From Allobosea sp. Root483D1 (GTDB lineage: Bacteria > Pseudomonadota > Alphaproteobacteria > Rhizobiales > Beijerinckiaceae), in contig NZ_LMJW01000001.1 in the NCBI RefSeq assembly GCF_001429505.1, positions 1,118,606 through 1,182,605 of the forward strand: a stretch of 64,000 nt of DNA, in the 5' to 3' direction. The position numbers and the translations under genes are program-made. The notes beneath the pieces were generated by a model. The model saw nothing but the letters and a program-made list of their open reading frames with translations, did not search any database and was not told the origin of the DNA. This document shows, in pieces, positions 1 to 9,489 of this stretch (positions within the stretch are counted from its first letter, which is position 1; each line of letters starts with the position of its first letter).

Positions 1-29
1 CGTTGCGGGAGAATTGATGGGGAAAGCAG

Positions 30-55
30 AAGGGCCCGCTCGAAGGCGGGCCCTT
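30..55 (-). terminator. Hairpin terminator after the RND permease gene
   Basis: A perfect 10-bp inverted repeat (AAGGGCCCGC, 6-base loop, GCGGGCCCTT) lies 9 bases past the stop of the RND permease gene. On the minus strand only a short T-rich stretch follows, so termination strength is uncertain. It could act in both directions. Confidence 0.6.
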
Positions 56-63
56 GGTTTCTC

Positions 64-3000
64 TCACTCCGCCGCCAGCCGCGGCGGCGGCAGCTTGCCC
101 GCCATCGCCTTGGCGCTGGCTTCGCCGGGGGTCTCCTCGCCGCTGATCGGCGCCCAGGTGCTCTCGTCCTCGGCCTTGCCCAGGAAGCGGCCGAAGATCC
201 AGCCGGTGAGCCGGCCGAGATCGTCCATCACCACATAGAAGGACGGCACGAAGACGAGGCTGAGCACGGTCGAGACGATCAGGCCGCCGATCACCGCGAT
301 CGCCATCGGCGCGCGGAACTCGCCGCCATCGCCGACGCCATAGGCCGAGGGCAGCATGCCGGCCGCCATGGCGATCGTGGTCATCACGATCGGCCGGGCG
401 CGCTTGTGGCCGGCTTCGAGCAGCGCCGTCAGCCGGTCCTTGCCGCGCGCGACCTCCTCGACCGCGAAGTCGACCAGCATGATGGCGTTCTTGGTGACGA
501 TGCCCATCAGCATGAGCAGGCCGATATAGACCGGCATCGAGACCGGGTTGTGGGTGGCGAGCAGCGCGATCACCACGCCGCCGAAGGAGAGCGGCAGCGA
601 GAGCAGGATGGTGATCGGCTGGAAGACCGAGCCGAAGAGCAGGATCAGCACGGCGAGCACCAGCATCAGGCCGGTGGTCATCGCGGTGATGAAGCCCTCG
701 ACCACCTCGCCCTGGATCTCGGCGTCGCCGGTCGCGGCGATGCGCACGCCCTCGGGCAGGCCGACCTCCTTGACGATCTCTTGGAACTTCTCCTGCGCCG
801 TGCCGAGCTCGAAGCCGCGCTTCAGATCGGCGCCGATGGCGGCGCGGCGGACGCGGTCATAGCGGTCGATCGAGGACGGGCCCTCGCCGAAACCGATCTC
901 GGCGACGGCCGTGAGCGGGATCGAGACGCCCGAGGCGCTGGTGACGCGCAGCGCCGCGATGTTGCGGATATCGGTGCGGGCCTGCTCGTCGAGCTGAACG
1001 CGGATCGGCACCAGCCGGTCGCCGGCGTTGAACTTTGCGAGGTTGGGGCCGATGTCGCCGATGGTGGCGACGCGCAAAGCCTCCGAGATCGCCTCGGGCG
1101 TGACGCCGAGATTGGCGGCCTGCTCCAGCTTCGGCGTGACGCGCATCTCCGGCCGGCTCAGCGAGCCGGCGGTGGCGACGTTCAAGTAGCCGTCGACCTG
1201 GCGCATGCGCGCCTCGATCTTCGCCACCGTCTCGTCGAGCGCGTCGCCATCCTTGGACAGGATCGAGAACGCCATCTCGCGCTCGCCGCGCTCGTTGACG
1301 TACCAGGCGCGGACATCGGGCACCCCGGCCAGCTTCTCGGCGATGGTGACCTTGAGCTCCTTCTGGGGGACGTCGCGCTCGGCCTTCGGCGTCAGCAGGA
1401 TGAAGACCGAGGCGCGGCGGACCTCGCGCTGCCCGGTAGGCGAGGCCCCGCCGAGCACGAAGACGTTCGTCACCTGCGGAATCTCGCGCAGCTTGTCGAC
1501 GATCTTGTCGGTGGCGACGGTGGTGTCCTCCAGCGTCGCGCCGGGCGGCAATTCGACCGAGGCGACGATGCGGGCGGTGTCCTCCTCGGGGAAGAAGCCG
1601 GTCGGCAGCAATGCTGTCGCCTGGATCGAGACGAACAGGAAGCCGAAGCCCGCGATCAGCGTCAGATAGGCGGTGTTGAACGGCAGCTTCCGCCACGTCC
1701 GGGAGCCGTCGAAACGCGGCAGCACCGGGATGCGCCTTTTCTTCAGCGAGGCCTCGAGCAGCCAGGAATAGCCGCGCATCACAAAACCGTCCTTGGCATC
1801 GTGATGCTTCACGGGCTTGAACAGATAGGCCGCCATCATCGGCGTGATCAGGCGCGCCACCAGCAGCGAGAACAGCACCGCGATCGCGACGGTGAGGCCG
1901 AACTGGCGGAAATACTGGCCGGCGATGCCGCCCATGAACGAGACCGGCGCGAAGATCGCGACGATGGTCAGCGTGATCGCGATGACCGCAAGGCCGATCT
2001 CGTCGGCCGCCTCCATCGCGGCACGATAGGGCGACTTGCCCATCTTCATGTGCCGGACGATGTTCTCGATCTCGACGATGGCGTCGTCGACCAGGATGCC
2101 GGTCACCAGCGTGATGCCGAGCAGGCTGACCAGGTTGAGCGAGAAGCCGAGGAGCTCCATCGCCCAGAAGGTCGGGATCGCCGACAGCGGCAGCGCGATT
2201 GCGGTGATCAGCGTCGCCCGCCAGTTGCGCAGGAAGACGAAGACGACGAGCACGGCGAGCGCCGCGCCCTCCAGCAGCGTCTCCATCGCCGCCTTGTAGT
2301 TGCCGTGGGTGTAGGCGACGGCGTCGTCGATCGGCGCAAGCTTGATCGTCGGGTAGCGCTTGTTGAGATCGTCGAGCTTGGCCGAGACGACGTCCTTGAC
2401 CGAGAGCTCGCTCGAGCCCTTCGAGCGGAACACGGCGAAGGAGACGACCGGCTGCTTGTTCAGTCGGCCGAAGGCGCGTGGCTCGGAACTGCCGTCCTCA
2501 ACGCGGCCGAGCTCCTTCAGGCGGACCTCGCGTCCACCGGTGAGCTGGATCTTGCTGTCGGCGAGCTCCGCGACAGTCTTCGCGCTGGCGAGCGTGCGGA
2601 TCGCCTGCTCCTGCCCGCCAACCTCGCCACGTCCACCGGCGAGATCGACATTGGTGGCGCGGATCTGGCGGTTGACCTCGCCGGCTGTGGTGCCGAGCGC
2701 GAGCAAACGGTCGGGATCGAGCGATATCCTGATCTCGCGGTCGACGCCGCCATAGCGCTCGACGCGGCCGACGCCTTTCAGACCCTGCAATTCGCGCGAG
2801 ACGACATCGTCGACATGCCAGGAGATCTGCTCCAGCGTCATGCCGGGCGAGGAAGCGCCATAGGTCAGGATCGACTGGCCCTCGACATCGATGCGCTGGA
2901 TCACCGGCTCGTCGATGGTCCGCGGCAGCTCGGCCCTGATCTTGGCGATCGCATCCTTGACGTCGTTGACGGCCCGGTCGGTGTTGGTTTCGAGCCTGAA

Positions 3001-3288
3001 CTCGACCAGCGTCACCGAGGAGCCATCGGTCAGCGTCGACATCACATGCTTGACGCCGGTGATGTTGGCGACCGCGTCCTCGACGCGCTTGCTGACCTGG
3101 CTCTCGAGCTCGGCCGGGGCAGCGCCAGACTGGGTCACCGTGACCGAGACGAAGGGTACGTCGATGTTCGGGAAGCGCGTTACCGGCAGCTTCGAGAACG
3201 AGAGCAAGCCGAGCACGCAGAGCACGACGAAGAGCAGGATCGCCGGAACCGGCTTCCGGATCGACCAGGCGGAGAAATTGACGTTCAC
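64..3288 (-). CDS. Efflux RND transporter permease (HAE1/AcrB family)
   Basis: Inner-membrane proton antiporter of the resistance-nodulation-division superfamily, 1074 residues, the usual length. It starts with a membrane segment (about residues 13-32) and repeats the RND architecture of two six-helix bundles with large periplasmic loops after TM1 and TM7. The TM4 motif LVDDAIVEIENI near residue 400 holds the paired Asp of the proton relay. The start is a GTG preceded by ACGGAGC at good spacing. A soluble tail of about 50 residues follows the last helix. It is the last gene of a TetR-adaptor-permease operon, 16 bases after the adaptor. No outer-membrane factor gene is adjacent, so the pump probably borrows a TolC-like channel. 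Substrates cannot be read from sequence. Confidence 0.93.
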   Translation of the reverse strand: MNVNFSAWSIRKPVPAILLFVVLCVLGLLSFSKLPVTRFPNIDVPFVSVTVTQSGAAPAELESQVSKRVEDAVANITGVKHVMSTLTDGSSVTLVEFRLETNTDRAVNDVKDAIAKIRAELPRTIDEPVIQRIDVEGQSILTYGASSPGMTLEQISWHVDDVVSRELQGLKGVGRVERYGGVDREIRISLDPDRLLALGTTAGEVNRQIRATNVDLAGGRGEVGGQEQAIRTLASAKTVAELADSKIQLTGGREVRLKELGRVEDGSSEPRAFGRLNKQPVVSFAVFRSKGSSELSVKDVVSAKLDDLNKRYPTIKLAPIDDAVAYTHGNYKAAMETLLEGAALAVLVVFVFLRNWRATLITAIALPLSAIPTFWAMELLGFSLNLVSLLGITLVTGILVDDAIVEIENIVRHMKMGKSPYRAAMEAADEIGLAVIAITLTIVAIFAPVSFMGGIAGQYFRQFGLTVAIAVLFSLLVARLITPMMAAYLFKPVKHHDAKDGFVMRGYSWLLEASLKKRRIPVLPRFDGSRTWRKLPFNTAYLTLIAGFGFLFVSIQATALLPTGFFPEEDTARIVASVELPPGATLEDTTVATDKIVDKLREIPQVTNVFVLGGASPTGQREVRRASVFILLTPKAERDVPQKELKVTIAEKLAGVPDVRAWYVNERGEREMAFSILSKDGDALDETVAKIEARMRQVDGYLNVATAGSLSRPEMRVTPKLEQAANLGVTPEAISEALRVATIGDIGPNLAKFNAGDRLVPIRVQLDEQARTDIRNIAALRVTSASGVSIPLTAVAEIGFGEGPSSIDRYDRVRRAAIGADLKRGFELGTAQEKFQEIVKEVGLPEGVRIAATGDAEIQGEVVEGFITAMTTGLMLVLAVLILLFGSVFQPITILLSLPLSFGGVVIALLATHNPVSMPVYIGLLMLMGIVTKNAIMLVDFAVEEVARGKDRLTALLEAGHKRARPIVMTTIAMAAGMLPSAYGVGDGGEFRAPMAIAVIGGLIVSTVLSLVFVPSFYVVMDDLGRLTGWIFGRFLGKAEDESTWAPISGEETPGEASAKAMAGKLPPPRLAAE

Positions 3289-3304
3289 GAACGGCTCCGT
3301 CGAT

Positions 3305-4489
3305 TCAGTTCGTCGGGATCGGCGTGATCATGTCGCCGTCGCGCACGAAGGTGCCGGCACGCGCGACCACGCTCTCGCCCTCGGCGAGGCCCGAGGCGAT
3401 CTCGGCGCGTCCACCGCCGATCAGGCCGAGCGTGACCTTCTTGGTCGTCACCTTGCCGTCCTTGACGGCCTGGACCATGGCGCCGCCGCGCGCATAGGTG
3501 ATCGCCGACAGCGGCAACAGGATGCTGGTCTTGCGGCCGGTCTCGATCACGCCGCGCGCGAAGGAGCCGATGGCGACCGGCGGATTGCCCGTGAGTGTGA
3601 TCCGTAGGCGCCCGAGCCGCGAGGCCTTGTCGACCTCGGGCGAGATCAGCCGAATCTGGCCGGCGAGCGGCTTGTCGGCGCCAGCCGGGGTGACCGCGAC
3701 CGCCTGCCCGATCTTGAGATTGGGCAGCTCGACCTCGGCGACCTCGGCTTCGAGCTCGATGGCACCGTCGGCGATGATCTTGAACAGCGGCTCGGCTGCC
3801 GCCATCGTCGCCATGGCGCCGAGCTTGGCGTTGCGGCGGCTGACGATGCCGGCCTTCGGTGCCTTGATCTCGGTACGCGCCAGCTTGACCTCGATGTCGC
3901 GGCCTTGTGCCTGGGCCAGCGACAGGTCAGCGGTGGTGATCGCAAGCGCCTGCTTCATCGAGTTCAGTCGCGCTTGCCCGCCCCGCGCCGCGGCGGCGCG
4001 CTGGTCGAAGGTCTCGAGGCTGGCATTGCCGTTGTCGCGCAAGGCCTTGGTACGGTCGAAGGCATTGTTGGCCTGGACGAGATTGGCCTCGGCCTCGACG
4101 ATCTGCGCCTTGGCCTGGTCGACAGCCGCCTCGGCGCGCTTGACCTGCGCCTCGTTCTGGGAGCGCTGCACTTCGAGCGTGGTGCGCGACAGCCGCGCCA
4201 GCACCTGCCCGGCGGCGACACGGTCGCCTTCCTCGGTGAGCAGCTCGGTGACGACGACGCCGTCGATCTCGGGCGCGACCATGACCTCGTCGCGCGCGAT
4301 CATCGAGCCGGAGACGACGACGCTCTGCACGATCTCATCGCGCTTGGCCGATGTCACCGTGATCGCGGGGCCGGCGGAGGGTTGCTGGGTGGTGGCGGCG
4401 GAGGCCGGAGCCTGGGCGAAAGCCGCCATGGGCGCGCAGGCGAGCGCGACGAGCGGCAGCAGGATCAGGTTTTTGGTCGAGATGGGCAT
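3305..4489 (-). CDS. Efflux RND transporter periplasmic adaptor subunit
   Basis: Membrane fusion protein linking the RND permease to an outer-membrane channel, 394 residues. An N-terminal signal peptide (about residues 1-25, ending AAFA) is followed by a lipoyl-like half, a long Ala/Gln/Glu-rich coiled-coil hairpin (about residues 105-190), the second lipoyl half and beta-barrel domains (about 200-390). The start has AAGAAGA about 6 bases upstream. It lies 12 bases after the tetR stop and 16 bases before the permease, so the three genes look co-transcribed. The signal peptide shows no lipobox Cys, so it is probably a soluble periplasmic protein. Confidence 0.92.
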   Translation of the reverse strand: MPISTKNLILLPLVALACAPMAAFAQAPASAATTQQPSAGPAITVTSAKRDEIVQSVVVSGSMIARDEVMVAPEIDGVVVTELLTEEGDRVAAGQVLARLSRTTLEVQRSQNEAQVKRAEAAVDQAKAQIVEAEANLVQANNAFDRTKALRDNGNASLETFDQRAAAARGGQARLNSMKQALAITTADLSLAQAQGRDIEVKLARTEIKAPKAGIVSRRNAKLGAMATMAAAEPLFKIIADGAIELEAEVAEVELPNLKIGQAVAVTPAGADKPLAGQIRLISPEVDKASRLGRLRITLTGNPPVAIGSFARGVIETGRKTSILLPLSAITYARGGAMVQAVKDGKVTTKKVTLGLIGGGRAEIASGLAEGESVVARAGTFVRDGDMITPIPTN

Positions 4490-4501
4490 GGTTAAGTCTT
4501 C

Positions 4502-5143
4502 TTATGAGGTTTGGCCGCCAGCGGGCGGCAGCAGCATGGTCTGCGCCAGACCGCGCATCGCGGCGAACAGGGCTTCGGCGCCGGCAGCGGCGTCGAAATT
4601 GGGATCGACGGCGCGCCGGCAGAAGAAGCCGTCGGCCATCATGAACAACGCCAGCAGGAAGCGCGCCTGATCGAGATTGCTCGGAAGTTCCCCGCTTTGC
4701 TTGGCGGCTTCGACGGCAGCGCCGAGCCCCTGCTCGACCGTTTCGTCGAAGCCGGCGCAAATCTGCGCCATCGCGGGCGTACGAGAGGCTTCCGCCCAGA
4801 TCTGCAGCGCGATGATCGCCTTCTCGCGCGGCTTGCGCACCATGTGCTGGCGGCCGAGCTCATCGAGCTGATCGAGCAACCGACCCTTGCTTGGATCGAG
4901 CTGGGCGAAGTCGGCCGCGATCTCCATGCGGTCGCGTTCGCTCATCCCGGCGATAATCGCGTCCTTCGAGGAGAAGTAGCGATAGAGATTGCCCGGGCTC
5001 ATCCCGGCTTCCATGGCGATGTCGTTCATTGTCGCCGCGTGGAATCCGGCGCGCGCGAAGACGCGTTCGGCCGCATCGAGAATGCGGACATGGCGTTCCG
5101 ACAGGCCACGCTCGGCCGAGGAAGTGGTGACGACCTGCGACAT
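4502..5143 (-). CDS. TetR/AcrR family transcriptional regulator of the adjacent efflux operon
   Basis: 213-residue one-component repressor. The TetR helix-turn-helix is at about residues 17-62 (GFHAATMNDIA then MSPGNLYRYFSSKDAI), followed by an all-helical ligand domain. The open frame extends further upstream, but I start at the ATG at 5143 (MSQVV). Longer versions would run through the palindromic operator at 5158-5181 and have no family-like sequence. It is the first gene of the operon with the adaptor and permease, and the operator sits 15 bases before its start, so autorepression of the whole operon is the likely circuit. The inducing ligand is unknown. Confidence 0.9.
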   Translation of the reverse strand: MSQVVTTSSAERGLSERHVRILDAAERVFARAGFHAATMNDIAMEAGMSPGNLYRYFSSKDAIIAGMSERDRMEIAADFAQLDPSKGRLLDQLDELGRQHMVRKPREKAIIALQIWAEASRTPAMAQICAGFDETVEQGLGAAVEAAKQSGELPSNLDQARFLLALFMMADGFFCRRAVDPNFDAAAGAEALFAAMRGLAQTMLLPPAGGQTS

Positions 5144-5157
5144 GCTTCTTCTGAACA

Positions 5158-5181
5158 ATGAGAATGAATGTTCATTCTCAT
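5158..5181. promoter_or_regulatory. 24-bp operator palindrome for the TetR regulator
   Basis: Perfect 11-bp inverted repeat ATGAGAATGAA / TTCATTCTCAT around a central TG, placed 15 bases upstream of the tetR start. On the minus strand a TTGACT at 5205-5200 lies 17 bases before a weak -10 (CATGAG, 5182-5177) that overlaps the palindrome, which suits repression by occlusion. The operator role is inferred from position and symmetry. Confidence 0.72.
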
Positions 5182-5394
5182 GCCTGAGCCCGACTCGAAA
5201 GTCAACCGACATCGTCACTGGAGGTTGCATTGCCAGAAGACTATTGACGGAAGATTGCACGAAGCATGCACGGCGCTGGCCCCGGCCATGCCCGCCATGG
5301 CGCATAATTTGCTTGCTGGAAGGACCGGCAAACCGCATTTTAGGGACCGGTCCGGTGCGGGAATCCGGCCTCGGGAGCGCAATCGAACGCCGCG

Positions 5395-6192
5395 ATGAAC
5401 GATCTGTCCTATCGCTTCGCGGCCCCTCGCCGGCTCCGCACCCGCCTCGACAGCTTGCCGCCGCCGCGCAAGCCCGTGCTGATCGTGCTCCATCAGGAAC
5501 ATTCGACGCCCGGCCGTGTCGGCCGCCTCATCGCCGAGCGCGGGCATGCCCTCGACATCCGCAAGCCCCGTTTCGGCGACCCGCTGCCGCAGACCATGCG
5601 GGACCATGCCGGCGCGGTGATCTTCGGCGGGCCGATGAGCGCCAACGACCCCGACGACTTCGTCAAGGCCGAGACCGACTGGATCGGCGTCTGCCTCAAG
5701 GAGGACGCGCCCTTTCTCGGGCTCTGCCTCGGCGCGCAGATGCTCGCCCGTCATCTCGGCGCGACCGTCTACACCCATGCCGAGGGCCGGGCCGAGATCG
5801 GCTATTACCCGCTCAGCCTGACCGAGGCCGGCCATGCCGACGCGGCGACGAGCCGCAGCCCCTGGCCCGGAACTGTCTACCAATGGCACCGCGAGGGCTT
5901 CGACTGCCCGACCGGGGCCGAGTGCCTGGCGACCGGCGGCGACTTCCCGGTCCAGGCGATCCGGACCGGCAGCAAGGCCTATGGCCTGCAGTTCCACCCC
6001 GAGGTGACGCTGGCGATGATGTGCCGCTGGTCGGTGCGCGCCCATGAGCGCACGCTGATGCCCGGCGCCCAGCTGCGCCATCAGCATCTCGAGGGCTGGT
6101 ACCAGCACGACCCGGCGGTGCGTGCCTGGCTCGACGGCTTCCTCAATCACTGGCTCGCCGAGCCGGCTCTCTCCCCGGACCCATCCAAGTGA
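5395..6192 (+). CDS. Class I glutamine amidotransferase-like protein
   Basis: 265-residue single-domain class I GATase. The nucleophile elbow GLCLGAQ puts the catalytic Cys at residue 111, and the HPEV motif puts the His/Glu partners at 201 and 203. The oxyanion-region FGGPMS is at about 77-82. Such proteins hydrolyse glutamine or a gamma-glutamyl compound; similar stand-alone proteins are annotated as GMP synthase-like amidotransferases, but there is no synthetase domain here. It overlaps the next gene by GTGA, so it is translationally coupled to an amino-acid oxidase-like flavoenzyme. This suggests a joint role in amino-acid or gamma-glutamyl amine turnover (inference). Confidence 0.82.
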   Translation: MNDLSYRFAAPRRLRTRLDSLPPPRKPVLIVLHQEHSTPGRVGRLIAERGHALDIRKPRFGDPLPQTMRDHAGAVIFGGPMSANDPDDFVKAETDWIGVCLKEDAPFLGLCLGAQMLARHLGATVYTHAEGRAEIGYYPLSLTEAGHADAATSRSPWPGTVYQWHREGFDCPTGAECLATGGDFPVQAIRTGSKAYGLQFHPEVTLAMMCRWSVRAHERTLMPGAQLRHQHLEGWYQHDPAVRAWLDGFLNHWLAEPALSPDPSK

Positions 6193-7433
6193 GCCGCAGC
6201 GTTTTCGTCCTCGGCGCCGGCATGATCGGCGTCTCCTGCGCGCTCGCACTGCAGAAGCGCGGCCTCAAGGTGACGCTGATCGACCGCCGCGAGCCCGGCC
6301 GCGAGACCTCCTATGGCAATGCCGGCGTGATCAGCCGCTCCTCGATCATGCCGCTCAACAATCCCGGCCTGTGGAAGAACCTGCCGAAATACCTCGGCAA
6401 CCGGCACGCGGCGGTGCGCTACCGGCTCGGCCATCTTCTGGCCAATCCCGGCTGGATCCTCGGCTTCCTCAACGAGGCCAAGCCGGACCGGCTCGCTCCG
6501 CGCGTGGCAGCGCTGGAAAGCCTGATCGTTCCCTCCCTGCCCCTGCATAAGCGCCTGATGACCGAGGCCGGCATCGCCTGGCGCCTGCGTGACACCGGTT
6601 TCCTCGAACTCTGGCGCAGCGAGGCCGGGCAGGCTGCCGCAGCAGCACGCCGGACCTTCCTCGAAGATCATGGCGTCCGCGTCGAGCCGCTCGATCGCCA
6701 GGCCCTCTCGACGCTGGAGCCGAGCCTGAACCCGATCTTCTCAGCCGCGCTGCACCACAAGGACAGCGCCTCGGTCGATTGGCCGGGCGCGGTGGTCGAG
6801 GCCTATGCGGCGCTGTTCGCCGCCCGTGGCGGCACGGTCCTGCGCGACGAGGTCACCGCCCTGTCGAAGCAAAGCGAAGGCTGGCGTGCTGCCGGCAAGG
6901 GCACGCATCACGACGCCGAGCTCGCGGTCGTCGCGCTCGGCCCGTGGAGCGCAGACCTGTTGCGGCCGCTCGGCCTGAAAGTGCCGCTCAATGTCGAGCG
7001 CGGCTATCACCGCCATTACAAGCCGGCGCAGGGGCGCTTTCTCAACCGCCCGATCTACGACGTCGAGGCGTCCTACATGCTGGCGCCGATGGAGCTCGGC
7101 CTGCGCCTGACCAGCGGCGTCGAGCTCGCCCATCGCGATGCGCCAGACGATCACGCTCAGATCGAGCAGGTGCTGCCGCGGGCCCGCGAGGCTTTTCCGC
7201 TCACGGAGCCGGCCGAGGACACGACCTGGCGCGGCTCGCGTCCGACCCTGCCGGATTCGCTGCCGATGATCGGCGAGGCGCCGCGCAATCCCGGTCTCTG
7301 GCTCGCCTTCGGCAACCAGCATATCGGCTTTTCGACCGGGCCCGTGACGGGGGAAATCCTCGCCGCGATGGTCTGCGGCGAACCGGCTCCGGCCGACCCG
7401 GCGCCCTTCGCGCCGGGCCGTTACCTCTCCTAG
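6189..7433 (+). CDS. NAD(P)/FAD-dependent oxidoreductase, D-amino-acid dehydrogenase (DadA)-like
   Basis: 414-residue flavoprotein of the DAO superfamily. The N-terminal Rossmann motif GAGMIG (about residues 9-14) and the acidic end of the second strand (TLID) bind FAD. The C-terminal block GNQHIGFSTGP is typical of DadA-type D-amino-acid dehydrogenases and related glycine/sarcosine oxidases. The start is a GTG that overlaps the preceding amidotransferase stop (GTGA, 6189-6192), so the two are coupled. The substrate cannot be fixed from sequence; D-amino acids are the best guess from family. It converges on creD with only 3 bases between the stops and no visible terminator. Confidence 0.85.
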   Translation: MSRSVFVLGAGMIGVSCALALQKRGLKVTLIDRREPGRETSYGNAGVISRSSIMPLNNPGLWKNLPKYLGNRHAAVRYRLGHLLANPGWILGFLNEAKPDRLAPRVAALESLIVPSLPLHKRLMTEAGIAWRLRDTGFLELWRSEAGQAAAAARRTFLEDHGVRVEPLDRQALSTLEPSLNPIFSAALHHKDSASVDWPGAVVEAYAALFAARGGTVLRDEVTALSKQSEGWRAAGKGTHHDAELAVVALGPWSADLLRPLGLKVPLNVERGYHRHYKPAQGRFLNRPIYDVEASYMLAPMELGLRLTSGVELAHRDAPDDHAQIEQVLPRAREAFPLTEPAEDTTWRGSRPTLPDSLPMIGEAPRNPGLWLAFGNQHIGFSTGPVTGEILAAMVCGEPAPADPAPFAPGRYLS

Positions 7434-7436
7434 TCG

Positions 7437-8864
7437 TCACGCCGACGTGCTCGGCCGCGCCGGGGCGCTGGCAACACTCTTTGAGACGCTGTCACCGAGG
7501 CCGGACCAGTTGACCCTCGCCGTCGCCAGCATCAGCGTCGCCAGCGCGACGAAGGCGCCGACCGCCCCGGCGAGCAGGGCGAAATCCTCGGATTTCAGCA
7601 GGGCGTAGACCAGGCCGTAGCCGGTGGCGAGGATCAGCCCCAGCACGGCGCCGCGCGCAAAGCTGCGCAGGACGAGGCCGATATAGAGCGCGATCAGCGC
7701 CGTCGTCGCAGCTGCTGCCGTCAGATAGGCGGTGAGGAAGCCGAGATGTTCGGCCAGCGACAGCAGCAGCACGTAGAACAGCACCAGCGCGAAGCCGACG
7801 AGCGTGTACTGGACGGCGTGGAGATTTCCGCGCGCCACCAGTTCCAGCCCGAACACGGCAAGGAAGACCGCCCCGACGAACAGCACCGCATATTTGATGG
7901 CGCGGTCGACCAGCTGGTAGAGATCGACCGGCTGGTAGAAACGGGCGCCGACGCCGCCGTTGAGGAAGGTCGCATCGGCGCGCCGGTTGTCATGGTTGAA
8001 GGCCAACGGCAGGTTGCGCGCCAGATGGGAGACCCGCCAGGAGGCCGAGAAGCCGTTGGCGTCGATCACCCGGTCATCGGGCAGATGCGCGCCGGAGAAG
8101 CTGGGATGCTGCCAGTTTGAGCTCATCCGGATCGCGCTGTTCTTGGCCAGCGGCACGATCGACAAGCTGCGCGAGCCGTTGAGGTCGAGCGCGACCTCGA
8201 CCGAGAGCGGCTTGGTCAGGTCGAGGTCGCGCAAGGCGGCATGGATGCCGTTGCCGTCGCGAATGCCGGCGCCAAGGGTCGGCTCGAACTCGATTGCCGC
8301 GCCGTCGCGGATCTGAGCGGTGGCGCGGTTCTTCAGGCCGCGGACATCGGCGATCCCGATGGCGAGCGCGGCCTCGTTCCAGAGCGGCTGCACCGCCTCG
8401 GAGGTGATCGCCTTGAAATCGGGCGGCAGGAAGCGGGCATTCAGCACGACCTTGCTGCGATAGACCGGCACGTCGAAGATCGAGCGCCGCCGGATCTCGG
8501 TCTGCGCCTCCGAGCTGGCCTGGAGGTCGTCCGGCAGGAAGACCGCGACCTCGCGCGTCGGCGCGGCATTGGCGATCTTGGGCGGCACCAGATAGGGCAC
8601 CAGCAGCGCCGGCCCGCCGACGATCTGCTCGCGGCCCCAGGCCTCGCCGATCTCGCGAGCGGCCTGATTGGCGGTGGCCGAGCGCTCGCTGCGCAGGCTG
8701 GAGACGAACATCAGCGGGATCAGCAGCAGCAGCGCCAGGAAGCCGATGACGAAGAATTTCAGGCCGGGGCTGCGCCCGAACCGCCTTGGATTGATACCCG
8801 CGGGAAACGACGGCAGTTCGCCCTTGCTCTCGTTCGGTTGCTCTTGCTCTTGCTCTTGCGACAT
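7437..8864 (-). CDS. creD: Cell envelope integrity protein CreD
   Basis: 475-residue inner-membrane protein of the CreD family. A Gln/Glu-rich cytoplasmic start (SQEQEQEQ, from a short DNA repeat of the CTTGCT type) precedes one membrane helix (about residues 34-54). Then come a large extracytoplasmic beta-rich domain (about 60-310) and a C-terminal group of about six helices (about 320-455). In enterobacteria CreD is the main target of the CreBC two-component system and affects envelope integrity and beta-lactam response; its biochemical role is unknown. No creBC genes are present here. GAGGG sits 8 bases before the ATG. Confidence 0.88.
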   Translation of the reverse strand: MSQEQEQEQPNESKGELPSFPAGINPRRFGRSPGLKFFVIGFLALLLLIPLMFVSSLRSERSATANQAAREIGEAWGREQIVGGPALLVPYLVPPKIANAAPTREVAVFLPDDLQASSEAQTEIRRRSIFDVPVYRSKVVLNARFLPPDFKAITSEAVQPLWNEAALAIGIADVRGLKNRATAQIRDGAAIEFEPTLGAGIRDGNGIHAALRDLDLTKPLSVEVALDLNGSRSLSIVPLAKNSAIRMSSNWQHPSFSGAHLPDDRVIDANGFSASWRVSHLARNLPLAFNHDNRRADATFLNGGVGARFYQPVDLYQLVDRAIKYAVLFVGAVFLAVFGLELVARGNLHAVQYTLVGFALVLFYVLLLSLAEHLGFLTAYLTAAAATTALIALYIGLVLRSFARGAVLGLILATGYGLVYALLKSEDFALLAGAVGAFVALATLMLATARVNWSGLGDSVSKSVASAPARPSTSA

Positions 8865-8989
8865 GATTCGCCCTCATGCAGTGACTTTGCGTCACCAGGA
8901 GAGCGCGGCGTCTTGTCGCGGGCGTGATCGATTAAGGGCCGAAACCAGCGAAATCGGCGGCGGAATTGCGGAGAGGAAGCTCGCTCGAG

Positions 8990-9487
8990 TCAGGGCTTGC
9001 GGGCGCCGAGCGTCTCTGCCGCCTCGAAGCGGTGAGGCTCGATGGCGATACCGTCGCGCGTCATCGCATGCTCGTCGAAACAGTTGAAGCCGGCCGGAAC
9101 CATCGTGCCGGCCATCGCAACGCTCAGGAAGATATGCTTGGTCGTGACCGCCGAGCGCTCGTACCAATCCGGATCGTCGAAGGTACCGCCATAGACGCCG
9201 ATCGCGCCGGGAAAGCGCTCGAAGGTCAGGAACAGCTTGGTCCCGCAGCGGCTGCAGAAATGAATCTGCACGCTTTTGCCGCTGCCCTCGGAAACATGGG
9301 TATAGACGGCCGGCTCCCCCGCCATCACGCGAAAGTCGCCGGCATCAAACACCGGCTCGACCAGAAAAGCCGATCCAGTCGCGCGCTGGCAGAAACGGCA
9401 ATGACAGATGGTAACGCGCAGTGGTGGCTTCGCAGCGGCATAACGCAGCTGCCCGCAGAGACAGCCTCCTTCCCGCTGCTCGGACAT
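8990..9487 (-). CDS. GFA family (glutathione-dependent formaldehyde-activating-like) zinc protein
   Basis: 165-residue protein with the GFA/CENP-V zinc ligands: GGCLCG near residue 10, CHCRFC near 32-37 and CSRCGTKLF near 95. The family fold binds one or two zinc ions; glutathione binding is known for Gfa, but most members have no proven reaction. A longer open frame continues upstream inside sdhB in another frame, and I start at the ATG at 9487 because family similarity begins there (MSEQREGGCLCG). This start is only 2 bases after the sdhB stop, so translation is probably coupled to the sdh operon. Confidence 0.85.
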   Translation of the reverse strand: MSEQREGGCLCGQLRYAAAKPPLRVTICHCRFCQRATGSAFLVEPVFDAGDFRVMAGEPAVYTHVSEGSGKSVQIHFCSRCGTKLFLTFERFPGAIGVYGGTFDDPDWYERSAVTTKHIFLSVAMAGTMVPAGFNCFDEHAMTRDGIAIEPHRFEAAETLGARKP

Positions 9488-9489
9488 CG

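Noticed and set aside
406-3327. A 973-codon open frame on the + strand opposite the first RND permease
   Set aside because: It mirrors the permease gene, is full of Arg/Asp/His-rich low-complexity sequence and has no recognisable domain. Long antisense frames are expected in DNA this rich in G and C at third positions.
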